Shown piece by piece: positions 20,035 through 29,149 of a stretch of 64,000 nt of DNA. Location: contig OX438748.1 of the NCBI GenBank assembly GCA_949316235.1, forward strand, positions 29,444,836 to 29,508,835. Reading direction: 5' to 3'. The stretch is from Oegoconia quadripuncta. Its lineage: Eukaryota; Arthropoda; Insecta; Lepidoptera; Autostichidae. Positions within the stretch are counted from its first letter, which is position 1; every line of letters starts with the position of its first letter. The translations under genes were made by a program, and so were the position numbers. The notes beneath the pieces were generated by a model, which saw only the letters and a list, made by a program, of their open reading frames with translations, had not been told where the DNA came from and searched no databases.

Positions 20035-21060
20035 GGTATTGTATTGTATTGTATGTGTGTGTGGCTGTTGCAGGTCATCGGAGACCTGTATCACTGCGAC
20101 TGTTGCCGATCTATTGTGATCGCCACTAACCTACAGTTCGTTGCTCAGGTTTGCCTCTTTGAGGAATTGGATAATTTTCCTGGCACCGATGGTTTTTATC
20201 TCATCCGGGTGTAATAAGTGGCTGCCCAGGTGGATATTACGTTTACGCATTAGCGGGCCACATTCACACAGCAGATGTGCAGGTGTTTCCTCTGCGAGGA
20301 GGCAAAGTCTGCACATTCCTGTTTCTCGGAGCCCTATGTTGAGCATGTGTTTGCTCAGACAGCAGTGTCCCGTTAGTGCCCTTGTGAGAATGCGTAGATT
20401 GTACCTACTGAGTGCCAGCGCTTCGCCGGCCGCCTTCTTGTTGAAGGCTTTGATTAGTGATTTGGAGTGTGTTAAACCTGGCGTGTTCGTCCATAGTTTA
20501 AGAGCTGCTTGGGTGCACCGGTTCCTTAGGGTAAAGCGAATTAGGCTTTTTGAGATGCCGCAGAAAGGCTCAGGGCCGTACTGGGATCCGCTAGCCCCTA
20601 ATTTCGCTAGTTCGTCGGCTTTTTCGTTGCCTTCGATGCCTGCGTGCCCCGGGACCCAACGAAGAAAGACCCTGTTTGTTTTGCACAGGGTATTTAAAGT
20701 AAGCCTGCAGTTTTCAACCAGCCTTGAGACAATTTTGTCTGAGGCTAGGGCCAAAAGAGCCGCCTGGCTATTTGAGTGGATATAGATGGTATGGTTGACG
20801 TAGCGTTTGTGCAGAATGATTTCCGCACACTCTATTATGGCGTATACTTCTGCTTGGAATATGGAGGCATGTTTCCCAAGATTAGTACTGGTTTTGAATC
20901 TAGGCTGCTCTCCACATATACTCCACAGCCAACGTCACAACCTGACTTGGAGCCATCGGTGTACCATTTTAGGCTCCCGGGTTTCCAGGTAATTCGTTCA
21001 GTTTCCATTAGGTAACATAAATCTATGTGCTGTATGGTTTGGCCACTCAAATAGAATAGA
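20035..21060 (-). pseudogene. LINE-epsilon: RNase H and zinc-finger C-terminus
   Basis: Minus strand, 5'-truncated. RNase H motifs in order: WYTDGSKSG (near 20966-20940), then after a frameshift near 20840 AEVYAIIECAEIIL, SNSQAALLAL (third catalytic Asp replaced by Asn) and VPGHAGIEGNEKADELAK. A CCHC-like finger CRLCLLAEETPAHLLCEC follows, stop near 20131. The 3' UTR is about 80 bp and ends in (CAATA)n at 20035-20055. Typical of I/R1/Jockey-type LINEs carrying RNase H. The frameshift and Asn change make it non-functional. Confidence 0.9.
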
Positions 21061-21230
21061 ATCAACTCATCTCTTCCCGTGGGTATCGTAAAAGGTGACT
21101 AAGAGACTTTCCACCAAAAAACATCCATAGATTTGCACGTTTCAACGGCGATGGGCTCACCGCCTGTCACGTGTGCATTTCTGTAGATTTCTTAAGGTGA
21201 ACTGTCAAATACTATTGTTTGGGATAAAGT
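21060..21230 (-). repeat. Dispersed repeat X, copy 2
   Basis: Reverse complement of part of 28838-29100: CAACTCATCTCTTCCCGTGGG, GACTTTCCACCAAAAAACAT, CGTTTCAA and CACGTGTGCATTTCTGTA. Confidence 0.65.
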
Positions 21231-21334
21231 CTGATAAAGTACGGAAAGGGATTGTCTGATAAAGGTCGTGACATTATGTATGTAACTTTAATCTGTGCTT
21301 TCAAAACCCAGTGGCTCCTTTTAAGTATAAAAAT

Positions 21335-21450
21335 ACAAACAAACAAAATATTCTTTATTGCACAACAATAAGAAACATAACACAATGAAAAAGGGGATAG
21401 TACAATTTGGTGGTTTTTTCACTAAAAGCGATCTCTACCACGCAACCTTT
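21335..21450 (-). mobile_element. LINE-gamma-type 3' end
   Basis: Minus strand: GGTAGAGATCGCTTTTAGTG (hairpin block partly decayed), then TTGTGCAATAAAGAATATTT. Same UTR type as 12.5 kb. Confidence 0.7.
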
Positions 21451-21489
21451 GGGTTAGGAAGCATTAAGCACATGATATTGTAGGTAGCG

Positions 21490-21590
21490 TGCGCGCCGCT
21501 TATGCGTTCCAAGGTCTTCCCTAATGCCGAGGAAGGTCGCCGCGGGGTTTTGGTGGGTATCCCTCCCGTTAGGTAAAAAAGAAATTTCAA
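21490..21590 (+). repeat. Dispersed repeat R, copy 1
   Basis: CTTATGCGTTCC, GAAGGTCGCCGCGGGGTTTT and GGTATCCCTCCCGT are shared with 55935-56068. GC-rich against its surroundings; probably the 3' UTR of a LINE ending in poly-A. Confidence 0.6.
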
Positions 21591-22015
21591 TTTCAAAATT
21601 CAATTTTCAATTTCTTGTTCTAAAACTTAATGCTACATACAATAATTTGATGATGGAGCCCCTATTAAATAATTGAATGCCTGTGCCGGGGGTCTCCGCT
21701 CTTCCACGGTGTACAGTATACATAATAACTAAAGATAAATGCTTCTAAGGAAAAGAAAATAAAGATAGAAAATCAACTAAATTACAAATAGACTTTATAT
21801 AAAGTAATTTATATACTATTAATTAAATACAGTGTTGTACTTGTGTTTGTGTGCGTGTGTGTGTGGTTGGTAATAACATAACGATACAGTTGGATAACTT
21901 CATTTTTGCGCAGCCTCCTCTCACTCAGAGATAGTGTACGGGCCATAATCAACCATGTGAACCCGTGTGGATTCGTTATTTTTTGTGTCAAAGTACTGAT
22001 CACCTACCATTTAAT

Positions 22016-22451
22016 ATTGGGTCTTTACCTATGAAATTGGAGTTTTTTTTCTTCGTTAATCATAATTATGTACCAATTCCTGCGATTTTGAAAGCTATAT
22101 CCAAATTTGTTTTTTATTTGGAAAATGGAATAGATATTATTGCAAGGTTTCACATGAAATATTTTTTAATTTCTGGGCTAAATCACATAATAAAAAAATT
22201 TTAACTGAGCTCTTTTCATGTGCTTCCCATAATCATTTCTTAGATTCGCTGAAACTTTTATAAAGCGGTTACTTTTAAAAATTAACGCTGCCTATACTTA
22301 ACTTAAGGTTATCCGATAATACAAACAAAGTTTAGCTAAATTTAGATTTGCCGTTCCCAAAAAAAAATTAAAAGTGTTTGTATGGAGAGAGAGAGAGAGT
22401 CTTAATGAAATTCTTCATACAAAACGCCAATTTCATAGGTAAGGACCCAAT
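22016..22451. mobile_element. MITE flanked by TA, copy 1
   Basis: Ends TTGGGTCTTTACCTATGAAA and the mirrored TTTCATAGGTAAGGACCCAA are preceded and followed by TA. The 436 bp interior is nearly the reverse complement of 37614-38033. TA target and TIRs suggest a Tc1/mariner-like non-autonomous element. It contains a GAGAGAGAGAGAGAG microsatellite. Confidence 0.9.
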
Positions 22452-22455
22452 ACTA

Positions 22456-22683
22456 TAATAAATATTTCGAACATTTTGCTCCAATTATCTAGTCCCAAAC
22501 TAAGCAAAGATAGTGCTATGGATTCTAGATAACGGATAACATACATAAATATTTATATAAAGATCCATGACTCTGGAATAAATGTTCGTATTCATTACAC
22601 AAACATTTACCCTTCGCGGGATTCGAACCCGCAACCGTTGGATTTGCAGACTGGGTCTCTGTCTAGTATATCAATCTACCGAC
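22456..22683 (-). mobile_element. SINE-C, full length
   Basis: Inserted almost against the MITE end. Minus strand has the tRNA-like head (B box GGTTCGAATCC), ACTCGGAATAAATG-equivalent block and an ATTTATT tail. The A box is degenerate. Confidence 0.85.
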
Positions 22684-22862
22684 TATATAACATCCAAAGC
22701 GCGTGAAACACACGTATGAGATTGGCACTAGTGGTCACCCATCCAATACCTAACCGCACCATATATCCTTGGAAGTTCCACGCCAACCAACTAGGCGCAG
22801 TAATATATCAGATGGTTTATATACTTATTACACAAATACATTTTCTATTATGGAAACAAGTA

Positions 22863-22985
22863 TATATTATAAATGGAAATTTCCATAACTCGGGTACCCT
22901 CATAATATAAACATATGCCCCTAGCGGGAATACAGAGCCGCGTCCTTTTGACATAGTAGTCATCTAACCACTACATGGCGGTTCC
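22863..22985 (-). mobile_element. SINE-B, 5' half
   Basis: Minus strand: CGCCATGTAGTGGTTAGATG, degenerate B box, TAGGGGCATATGTTT and GGTACCCGAGTTATGG-like block. The tail half is missing. Confidence 0.75.
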
Positions 22986-23038
22986 TTAATTATTGCAAAT
23001 AATAAATTAAAGTACAAAGGGCGCTTAGATATTGTGAG
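22935..23038. repeat. 104 bp direct repeat, copy 1
   Basis: Near-identical to 23508-23610. The repeat spans the SINE-B head and the start of the LINE-delta endonuclease segment, so it copies a junction between two elements. Confidence 0.92.
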
Positions 23039-23049
23039 GGTTACCTATT

Positions 23050-23400
23050 GAAACGCATAACGTTTTTCACCATAAACTGACAATTCATAATATTACTCGC
23101 CATAATAGTCATTTGCAAGAAACCGTTATAGCATAACTTCATTACATATATACCCTTCGAACCTAACCTATCCATGTCGGGGTGCCAAGAACTCCCGTGC
23201 TCGCTTCGCTCGCACTCGCGCGGCTCGCTTCTGCCATACCCTTCGAACCTAACCTAACCATGTCGGGGTGCAGTTATGGTTTATAAAAGTATGTTAGAAA
23301 AAATTATGAATATGGTAATTTATGCTTAATTAAAATCTGCGTTTCAAAGTATGCCTTATAAAAATATGGCAAATGAAAATATAAATTTATATGATTATGG
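23050..23400. mobile_element. Foldback element with 15 bp-periodic arms (1)
   Basis: Left arm has CATAA at 23056, 23071, 23086, 23101 and 23132, with CAAGA at 23116. The right arm has the reverse-complement word TTATG (or GTATG/ATATG) at 23274, 23289, 23304, 23320, 23349, 23364 and 23395. About 10 variable bases separate the anchors. The core (23158-23272) has two CCTTCGAACCTAACC...CATGTCGGGGTGC blocks around a CTCGCTTCGCTCGC GC-rich palindrome. No coding capacity. See the relative at 53268. Confidence 0.75.
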
Positions 23401-23507
23401 CTTTTTTTTTGAGGGGAAACGCATTTACGCGTTCAACCCGCCGCCAACAGGTAGGTATCGGCGGTGGGGATATGTGGGTCTCCCCGCTCCAGATAGGGAG
23501 GACCTGG

Positions 23508-23610
23508 GAGCCGCGTCCTTTTGACATAGTAGTCATCTAACCACTACGTGGCGGTTCTTAATTATTGCAAATAATAAATTAAAGTACAAAGAGCGCTTAG
23601 ATATTGTGAG
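23508..23610. repeat. Direct repeat, copy 2
   Basis: Second copy of 22935-23038, differing at a few positions. Its second half reads on into the LINE-delta endonuclease frame. Confidence 0.92.
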
Positions 23611-24035
23611 TCTTTCTGTTGAGCGAACAACTGAATTGGCCTGTATAGAGCTTGAGCGGCTTATTGTAATAAGCGTATACAAACCCTCTTCTTCATCTTA
23701 TGAATTATTTGAAGATATTATGGATGAAGCGTTGCATTAAATTAGTAATAATAACAAACTTAATGTAGTTTGCGGCGACTTTAACATTAATTTATTAATT
23801 AATTTATTAAAACTTTGTTTCTAAGTTACAATCTTGTTCACAATTTTTCAGCTCCTACTAGAATAACATCGACTACGGCCACTTGCATTGATAACGTTTT
23901 CGCAAACTTAGAGCTTTGTGAATAAGAAATGATGTCAAAAACTTTAATAATAAGATATAAAATGTGACGTTTTCAAGTGATAATTTTATCCTACGAAATA
24001 AATATTTTTTTGATTTTGATTATTTGATTGATGAT
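23553..24035 (+). pseudogene. LINE-delta with RT domain deleted
   Basis: Translation gives KYKERLDIVSLSVERTTELA, ERLIVISVYKP, an internal stop, LNVVCGDFNINLL (APE endonuclease motif) and SAPTRITSTTATCIDNVFAN. At about 23910 the sequence jumps into the LINE-delta 3' UTR (GTGAATAAGAAATGATGTCA) and ends TTTTGATTTTGATTATTTG. The whole reverse transcriptase is missing. Confidence 0.85.
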
Positions 24036-24229
24036 ATTAACACCAAACAGGTTGTTAATATAGCTTAACTTTGTTAATCGACTAAGCCTCGATTACTTCA
24101 GTTTAATGTTACAACAATTATTTATTTGTGGCACACGTGATGATACTACGTGGTAAGAAAATCAAAATTTAAAAAAAATAAAACTTTCTTTCGTACTTCT
24201 TAGGGACCCCCACCCCCCAATGTATTGGT

Positions 24230-24347
24230 TAGTCCCCCAAATGTGTTGGGGTTTCCGGGTCAGTACGCTTCCACCTTCGACCTCATCTTCACTTAACATC
24301 AGGTGTGATTGAGGTCAAGTACAAACCCGTCGTGCATAGAAAAAAAA
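24230..24347 (+). mobile_element. SINE-A, 3' third
   Basis: Starts at TAGTCCCCCAAATGTGTTGG and continues to TCGTGCATAGAAAAAAAA; 5'-truncated. Confidence 0.88.
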
Positions 24348-24439
24348 GAACCTATTCCGCCTTTTCTACACAATCCTTTAAATAATACCTGCATTCTTTA
24401 TGATTTATCAACTTTGACAGTTCATTGATTTTTTTTCAG

Positions 24440-24535
24440 TATTCACTAAAAGAAATGGATTTTATGGGAGAGGCATATGCCTCAGCATCATAGGTTCAGT
24501 AGTGGACTTCTTATGGCTGCTATTATGATGATGAT
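24440..24535 (+). mobile_element. RTE-like 3' end
   Basis: GGGAGAGGCATATGCCTCAG, TTCAGTAGTGGACTTCTTAT and GGCTGCTATTATGATGATGA correspond to the usual RTE terminal block with GATGAT tail. Confidence 0.6.
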
Positions 24536-24689
24536 ATAATTTGGTTTCTGACAGTGCAATTTAATAATAAAGCAATCTCATTATTACATTACAGGCTGTA
24601 GGAATAATAATTATACAATTTATTTCAAAAAATCACAAACAAAAAACGAACAGTTAGGTAAATCGACCCTGAGATTGAGATCCCGTGTC

Positions 24690-24852
24690 TATTTTTACAA
24701 TACAATATGGAGTCTCCCCACAGACAATGGATCACGTATTGTCTTGCCCCGCGTGTCCTGACAGCTGCATCTTTGACGACCTCCTTAACGCCACAGACAG
24801 TGCTGTTAGAGTGGCTAAGTTTTGGTCCAATAAAATTTGAAATTTGCCTCGA
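24690..24852 (+). pseudogene. LINE C-terminal finger fragment
   Basis: Plus-strand frame reads SPQTMDHVLSCPACPDSC, then FDDLLNATDSAVRVAKFWS. CxxC/HxxxC spacing and the VA-FWS ending are typical of the last residues of some RNase H-type LINE proteins. No family name assigned. Confidence 0.55.
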
Positions 24853-24874
24853 CACGAAAAGAAGAAGAATACAA

Positions 24875-25030
24875 TATAAAACCATACAAATACACTTTAT
24901 TGCATAACAGAAAAGAAAATACAGTTTCAGAAAAGTGGTAAGAATAGAATGTACAATTTGGCGACCTTATCACTAAAAGCGATCTCTTCCATGCAAACTT
25001 TGTGTATAAGGACAGTACATTTGAAATAGG
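24875..25030 (-). mobile_element. LINE-gamma-type 3' end
   Basis: Minus strand: GGAAGAGATCGCTTTTAGTG, TTGTACATTCTATTC and TGCAATAAAGTGTATTTG. Same UTR type as 12.5 kb and 21.3 kb. Confidence 0.75.
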
Positions 25031-25117
25031 TAGGTTGTGTGGTCTTAAATAGGGCTGCAGATACAAACTACGTGAATAAATTTCATATATTTAAATACAC
25101 ATACGTACATAGATTTG

Positions 25118-25250
25118 TACCCGACTGCTTAAGAAAGGAGGGTAATGTTTTTCGAGTGTATCTATGTATGTAAGTATGTCCGTCCTGTTGACGCATTCTG
25201 TAGCCTGTAGGCGATGGTGTCGTTAGATTCACCTTGATACTTCAAGTGTT
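25118..25250 (-). repeat. Dispersed repeat W, copy 3
   Basis: Reverse complement of 12725-12878: GGAGGGTAATGTTTTTCGAG, TATGTATGTAAGTATG and TCGTTAGATTC. Confidence 0.6.
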
Positions 25251-25631
25251 ATACATGCGTTTTATGCTAAAAAAAATCCAACGTGGCGTCCGCAAAATTC
25301 AAAATATGCTCAGGTTTTTTGGTTTGTAAACAGTTAAATAGTTATTTTAATACTGTTTTAATATGCAACAGATTCTCAGTCGCCAACTCAAGGTCATCTC
25401 AATCTTGAGATCGGTTTGTTACTTACTGTTTTACACTGCTAGTACCCAATCTTTGTTTACTTTTCATAAAAGAAAAATTTTATGCCCAAAATCCTTTTCT
25501 TAAATCCTTTTTATTGCCACCAAAATAACGAAGTGTACAATTCAGCTCGACAAATAAATGTCACGCCAGCCTCCCAATGGAAATAGCTGAGTATAGGCAG
25601 CACAAAAATATATTCCTTACATTCCCACGAG
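25251..25631. other. No recognised feature
   Basis: Unclassified AT-rich sequence upstream of the tandem duplication. Confidence 0.4.
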
Positions 25632-26106
25632 CTCTCAAATTAGGGCTGCGTTAGTTTGTATACCCAGTTAAGTCATAGATGAAACGCGTATTTAGCATAA
25701 TAGCGAAATAGCGTATTTACATTTATTTTTTAAAATCTTTTTAAAGAGCTTTATCGATAATTGATTATGCCGCTCCGTATAGACCAACAACTATAATTAT
25801 ATAATTTATATAGTGTTTTAGCCCAATCGGATAATGGAAAGGCCAAAACAGTGTTGCAATAACCTCTCAAATTAGGGCTGCATTAGTTTGTATACTCAGT
25901 TAAATCATAGATGAAACGCGTATATAGCTTAATAGCGTATTTAGCATAATAGCGAAATAGCGTATATACATTTATTTTTGAAAATCTTTTTAAGGAGCTT
26001 TGTCGATAATCGATTATGCCGCTCCGTATAGACAAACAACAATAATTATATAATTTATATAGTGTTTTAGCCGAATCGGATAATGGAAAGGCCAAAACAG
26101 TGTTAC
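25632..26106. repeat. Tandem duplication, two units of ~235 bp
   Basis: Unit 1 (25632-25863) and unit 2 (25864-26106) both start CTCTCAAATTAGGGCTGC and end GGCCAAAACAGTGTT. Unit 2 has an extra small internal duplication of GCGTAT(A/T)TAGC(A/T)TAATA. Divergence of a few percent suggests a fairly old event. No coding supported. Confidence 0.95.
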
Positions 26107-26306
26107 TCGTTCCGGGCAAATTCCATCAAAATGTGGTATATATCTTCCACTACTTCACACTTGGTTACAAGTTGGTGATGGAGCTTTACCCATCACGTGT
26201 GCAAACTTGTTTAATGGGATGTGTCCAGAGCGTAGTCTGAATGCCGCAACTACGTCTTTGCGTTCTAATGAGCAGTTGTCAATCCAGGGTATAGATAGAG
26301 ATTCGA

Positions 26307-26573
26307 TTTTTTTTTTAAATGCACAACGGATTTGCCCTTGACCTCAATCACACCTGCTGGCTATCTTATCTCTGACAACGGGAACACAACAATGCTATTA
26401 ACATTGCTGTTTGGCGGCAGATTTAGATAAGATGGTGGTAGCTAGCCAGGCGGACATTTAAAATGCCCTACCACCAACCAAACCGAGTACTAAATATGTA
26501 CCCCGCTGGGGATCGAACCCGCGATCTCCGATTCGTAAACCCTATGTTGTTTACTTTGAGCCACGGAGGCGGT
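26307..26573 (-). mobile_element. SINE-A inside LINE remnant
   Basis: Head, B box and GCTAGCTACCACC body intact; the middle-to-tail segment is deleted (GGCTATC joins CACCTGCT). Poly-T at the left marks the tail. Confidence 0.9.
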
Positions 26574-26628
26574 CGAATGGCGTGGTTTTGCACCAGATAC
26601 CTTTTTCGACCGATCTCTCATCAAAGTA

Positions 26629-26704
26629 CTCATCTTCACTTAACATGAGGTTTGATTGACGTCAAGTACCAACCCGTTGAGCATGAAAAAAAAAATAAAA
26701 AAAA
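26629..26704 (+). mobile_element. SINE-A 3' end, opposite orientation
   Basis: CTCATCTTCACTTAACATGA to GTTGAGCATG plus poly-A. It lies 55 bp from the head of the previous minus-strand copy, so the two SINEs form an inverted pair. Confidence 0.85.
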
Positions 26705-26924
26705 GTACTCCAGCAGCCGATACATCTCTCTCTCACAACATAGATACATTCAGTAAAAAATCTACCATTACTAGCTTCTCTGGCTAGTTCATCTGCTTTG
26801 TCTTTGCCAGGTATTACGATATGGCATGTAATTGGAGTTGGAGCGTATTTACATTGTTCGATACAGAACTACCACGTAATTAACCCTCGACGAAAAACAA
26901 CGGATATTATAGTATGTTTGCCAG

Positions 26925-26970
26925 CGTCGTGTGTGTGGGTGTGTGTGAGCGTGCGAGTGTGTATGTGTAG
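26925..26970. repeat. GT-rich microsatellite
   Basis: Imperfect GTGT/GAGC-interrupted run (GTGTGTGTGGGTGTGTGTGA). Confidence 0.8.
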
Positions 26971-26994
26971 TAATGCGTGGTTCGATTTGGATAC

Positions 26995-27100
26995 AGTTTT
27001 TACGTTAAGAGGGTTTATTCCGTTCAGTGACGCCCTCATTGCAAAAATTAAGATTTCTTTTTATATACAGAATAAATCAAAATCGCTCTGACTTGCACAC
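26995..27100 (+). repeat. Dispersed repeat Y, copy 1
   Basis: AAGAGGGTTTATTCCGT, AATTAAGATTTCTTTT, GAATAAAT and ATCGCTCTGAC(T/C)TGC are shared with 38808-38908 and, more weakly, 54168-54248. Class unknown. Confidence 0.65.
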
Positions 27101-27684
27101 AAAAAGTCTACTAATACTAATGCACACACCTAATTATAAATAATGCCTAAGTACGGTTATTTACGAAAATATAATAAGCCCTCGTAATTACTAAACAAGG
27201 CAATAGGTCCTATCCAAGTTTGATAGAATTCGGTTAAGCCGTTTCACTGCCGTGCTTTTAACACCGTTAACAAACAATATTTGATTTGAATTCCAACTCT
27301 AATGTCACGAAATAAGTTATAAATTAGACATACTTTTAAAAACAAGCTTTTAATAGTGGCAAGCCAGAAAGGCTTCATCATCATTTGTAATGGAAAGTGC
27401 TCATGGCAACAAAAGAAATTAGCACAAATTCGGCTATCTTGCCATTTGCCATCAGGGAGTTCCAGTCCTTACATCGTGGCTCCATCATCAGATAAACTCG
27501 GTGATACTATAACATTGCATTGTCACCGACCTTTCACAAATATGAATCAGATACCAGCAAGTGGTAGGAAAACCATATACAAGTTTTAATAACTTACATA
27601 ATTTACTTACATAATTACTTTTAATAACATACATAACTTACATACATAGGTGCTTACATACGAACATTGAAACCTAAATAGAAA
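27101..27684. other. Unclassified
   Basis: Contains TACATA-rich simple sequence at 27595-27650. A 77-codon frame at 27356-27589 has no recognisable motif; its second half (near 27465-27530) has the look of dispersed repeat DNA. Confidence 0.35.
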
Positions 27685-27795
27685 ATGATAATGAAAATGA
27701 AAAAATGAAAAAATGTTTATTTCAGTACCTTAATAAAAACAATCAATGAGGTATCGTGGGTCTCCTTTTAAGTATAAAATACCTGTGTTAGGAGA
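27685..27795 (-). mobile_element. LINE 3' end with (TTTTCAT)n tail
   Basis: Minus strand: CTTAAAAGGAGACCCACGAT, TTAAGGTACTGAAATAAACA, then TTTTTCATTTTTTCAT repeats. Very similar to 35970-36062. Confidence 0.65.
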
Positions 27796-27799
27796 CTCC

Positions 27800-28344
27800 G
27801 AAGGAACTCTAGAAGAAGCTTGTAATAAAAAAAGCAGTGTTTCTTGCATTTTGGCTAATGTAAATTGCACCATTCCATGGACCGATTGATAATTTTTTAG
27901 TCTAAACTGCTTTTCGAAATAACTTCAGCTATTGTAGAGGGCCGTTATTACATAAATTTCTGTGAAGAGTATTCTCGTATCTTGCACCACACAAAGTCAT
28001 GACAATGGTTTGTTACAAGGCGTCGATGCTGGAGCGCGGCCAATCCACATAAACTGTTATATTGTTACGGACAAACAGAAGGACAATGAAATTTATTCAT
28101 ATTTCATGGAAAACATCTTAATTTGCAGTCTAGAGTCCAGACACGTTCTTTGTATCACAGACTTGTTGTGGTTTAAGCGAGTGAAGTGTCGGCATCACAA
28201 TTACATACAGAATTGTTTTTCATGGGTAATCGTTGCATGCTGCATTATGTGAATGGATATAGGGGTGGAGGTCAAAAAGACGAATACGGGCAAGGAAAGA
28301 GTGAGTACTGAGATATTGCTTGATAGATGGAAATTGAAGAGGAA
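27800..28344. other. No recognised feature
   Basis: A 96-codon open frame (27962-28252) shows no motif I can name. Confidence 0.35.
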
Positions 28345-28825
28345 AACCGTCCGTGGCTCAATGTAAACAACATTGGGTTTACGATTCAGGGGTCGCGGAT
28401 TCGAACCCCAGCGGAGTATATGTTTAAGTACTCGGTTGGGTTGGTGGTAGGGCATTTTACATGTCCGCCTGGCTAGCTACCACCATCTTATCTAAATCTG
28501 CCGCCAAGCAGCAATGTTAATAGCATTGTTGTGTTCCGGTTATCAGAGATAAGATAGCCAGTCCCCCAAATGTATTGATCTTCAACATATTTATCTTTAA
28601 CCTTGGGATCTTCAAGAGCAGAGTGAATAGGCATTTACTGGGATCGCGTGCTTCATCTTCGACCACATCGTCACTTTCTATCAGGTGAGATTGTGGTCAA
28701 ACGCGAATCCAGTGAATCATAAAAAACAAAATTTTGCGGGTCAGTACGCTTCCACCATCGACCTCATCTTCACTTAACATCAGGTGTGATTGAGGTCAAG
28801 TACCAAACCTTTTCATAAAAAAAAA
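28345..28825 (+). mobile_element. SINE-A split by a LINE-alpha insertion
   Basis: 28345-28575 holds head and body up to CCCCCAAATGTATTG; 28737-28825 holds CGGGTCAGTACGCTTCCACC to the poly-A. The intervening sequence is a LINE-alpha end. A few SINE bases (GGGTTTC) are missing at the junction. Confidence 0.92.
28577..28735 (+). mobile_element. LINE-alpha 3' end nested in SINE-A
   Basis: CCTTGGGATCTTCAAGAGCA, AATAGGCATTTACTGGGATC, ACTTTCTATCAGGTGAGATTG, GTGGTCAAACGCGAA and ATAAAAAAC. It carries a 3' end related to that of its host SINE. Confidence 0.88.
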
Positions 28826-28837
28826 CATACATGACGT

Positions 28838-29100
28838 CAAGACCTTCAATGGGGTGGTCAGAGATATTCCAAACAATAGTGTTTTTAAACATTAAAAGTT
28901 AAATGATTGAAACAACACCCACGGTTCACCTTATGAAATATATAGAAATGCACACGTGACTGTGGGTGAGCCCATGGACATTGAAACGTGCAATATTATA
29001 CATGTTTTTTGGTGGAAAGTCCCTCAGTCGCTTTTTACGACGCCCACGTGAAGAGATGGGTTGGTTTTATTTTATTTGAGTGGTAAAACCACACCGCACT
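28838..29100 (+). repeat. Dispersed repeat X, copy 3
   Basis: GGGGTGGTCAGAGATATTCC, ACGGTTCACCTTATGAAATA, AAATGCACACGTGACTG, TTTTTTGGTGGAAAGTCCC and AGAGATGGGTTGGTTTTATT. Most complete copy. Confidence 0.65.
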
Positions 29101-29149
29101 AGAGAAAATGCCTCATAATTTGAGATAAAGGCATCATAATGATCGAAAT

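Larger units (their letters stand above)
26107..26850 (-). pseudogene. RNase H-type LINE broken by SINE-A
   Basis: Minus strand. 26850-26750 encodes IPGKDKADELAREASNG (end of RNase H). 26290-26107 encodes DVVAAFRLRSGHIPLNKFAH, then SPTCNQ and VEDIYHILMEFAR (CCHC-like finger, second Cys lost). Between them lie two SINE-A pieces. Related to but distinct from the 20.1 kb element. Confidence 0.8.

Noticed and set aside
20141..20785. 214-codon plus-strand ORF
   Set aside because: Antisense shadow of the LINE-epsilon RNase H frame.
21965..22204. Protein conserved between 21965-22204 (+) and 37853-38077 (-)
   Set aside because: Similarity is explained by the two being copies of one non-coding MITE.
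22016..22451. Viral or autonomous transposon coding
   Set aside because: No frame of useful length or DDE motif; ends and TA flanks show a MITE.
23056..23395. CRISPR-like array, given a constant word with variable spacers
   Set aside because: Anchors are only 5 bp with ~10 bp between, on opposite strands either side of a core, in a eukaryotic genome.
25883..26119. 78-codon minus-strand ORF
   Set aside because: Lies in the second unit of the tandem duplication; the first unit does not keep the frame.
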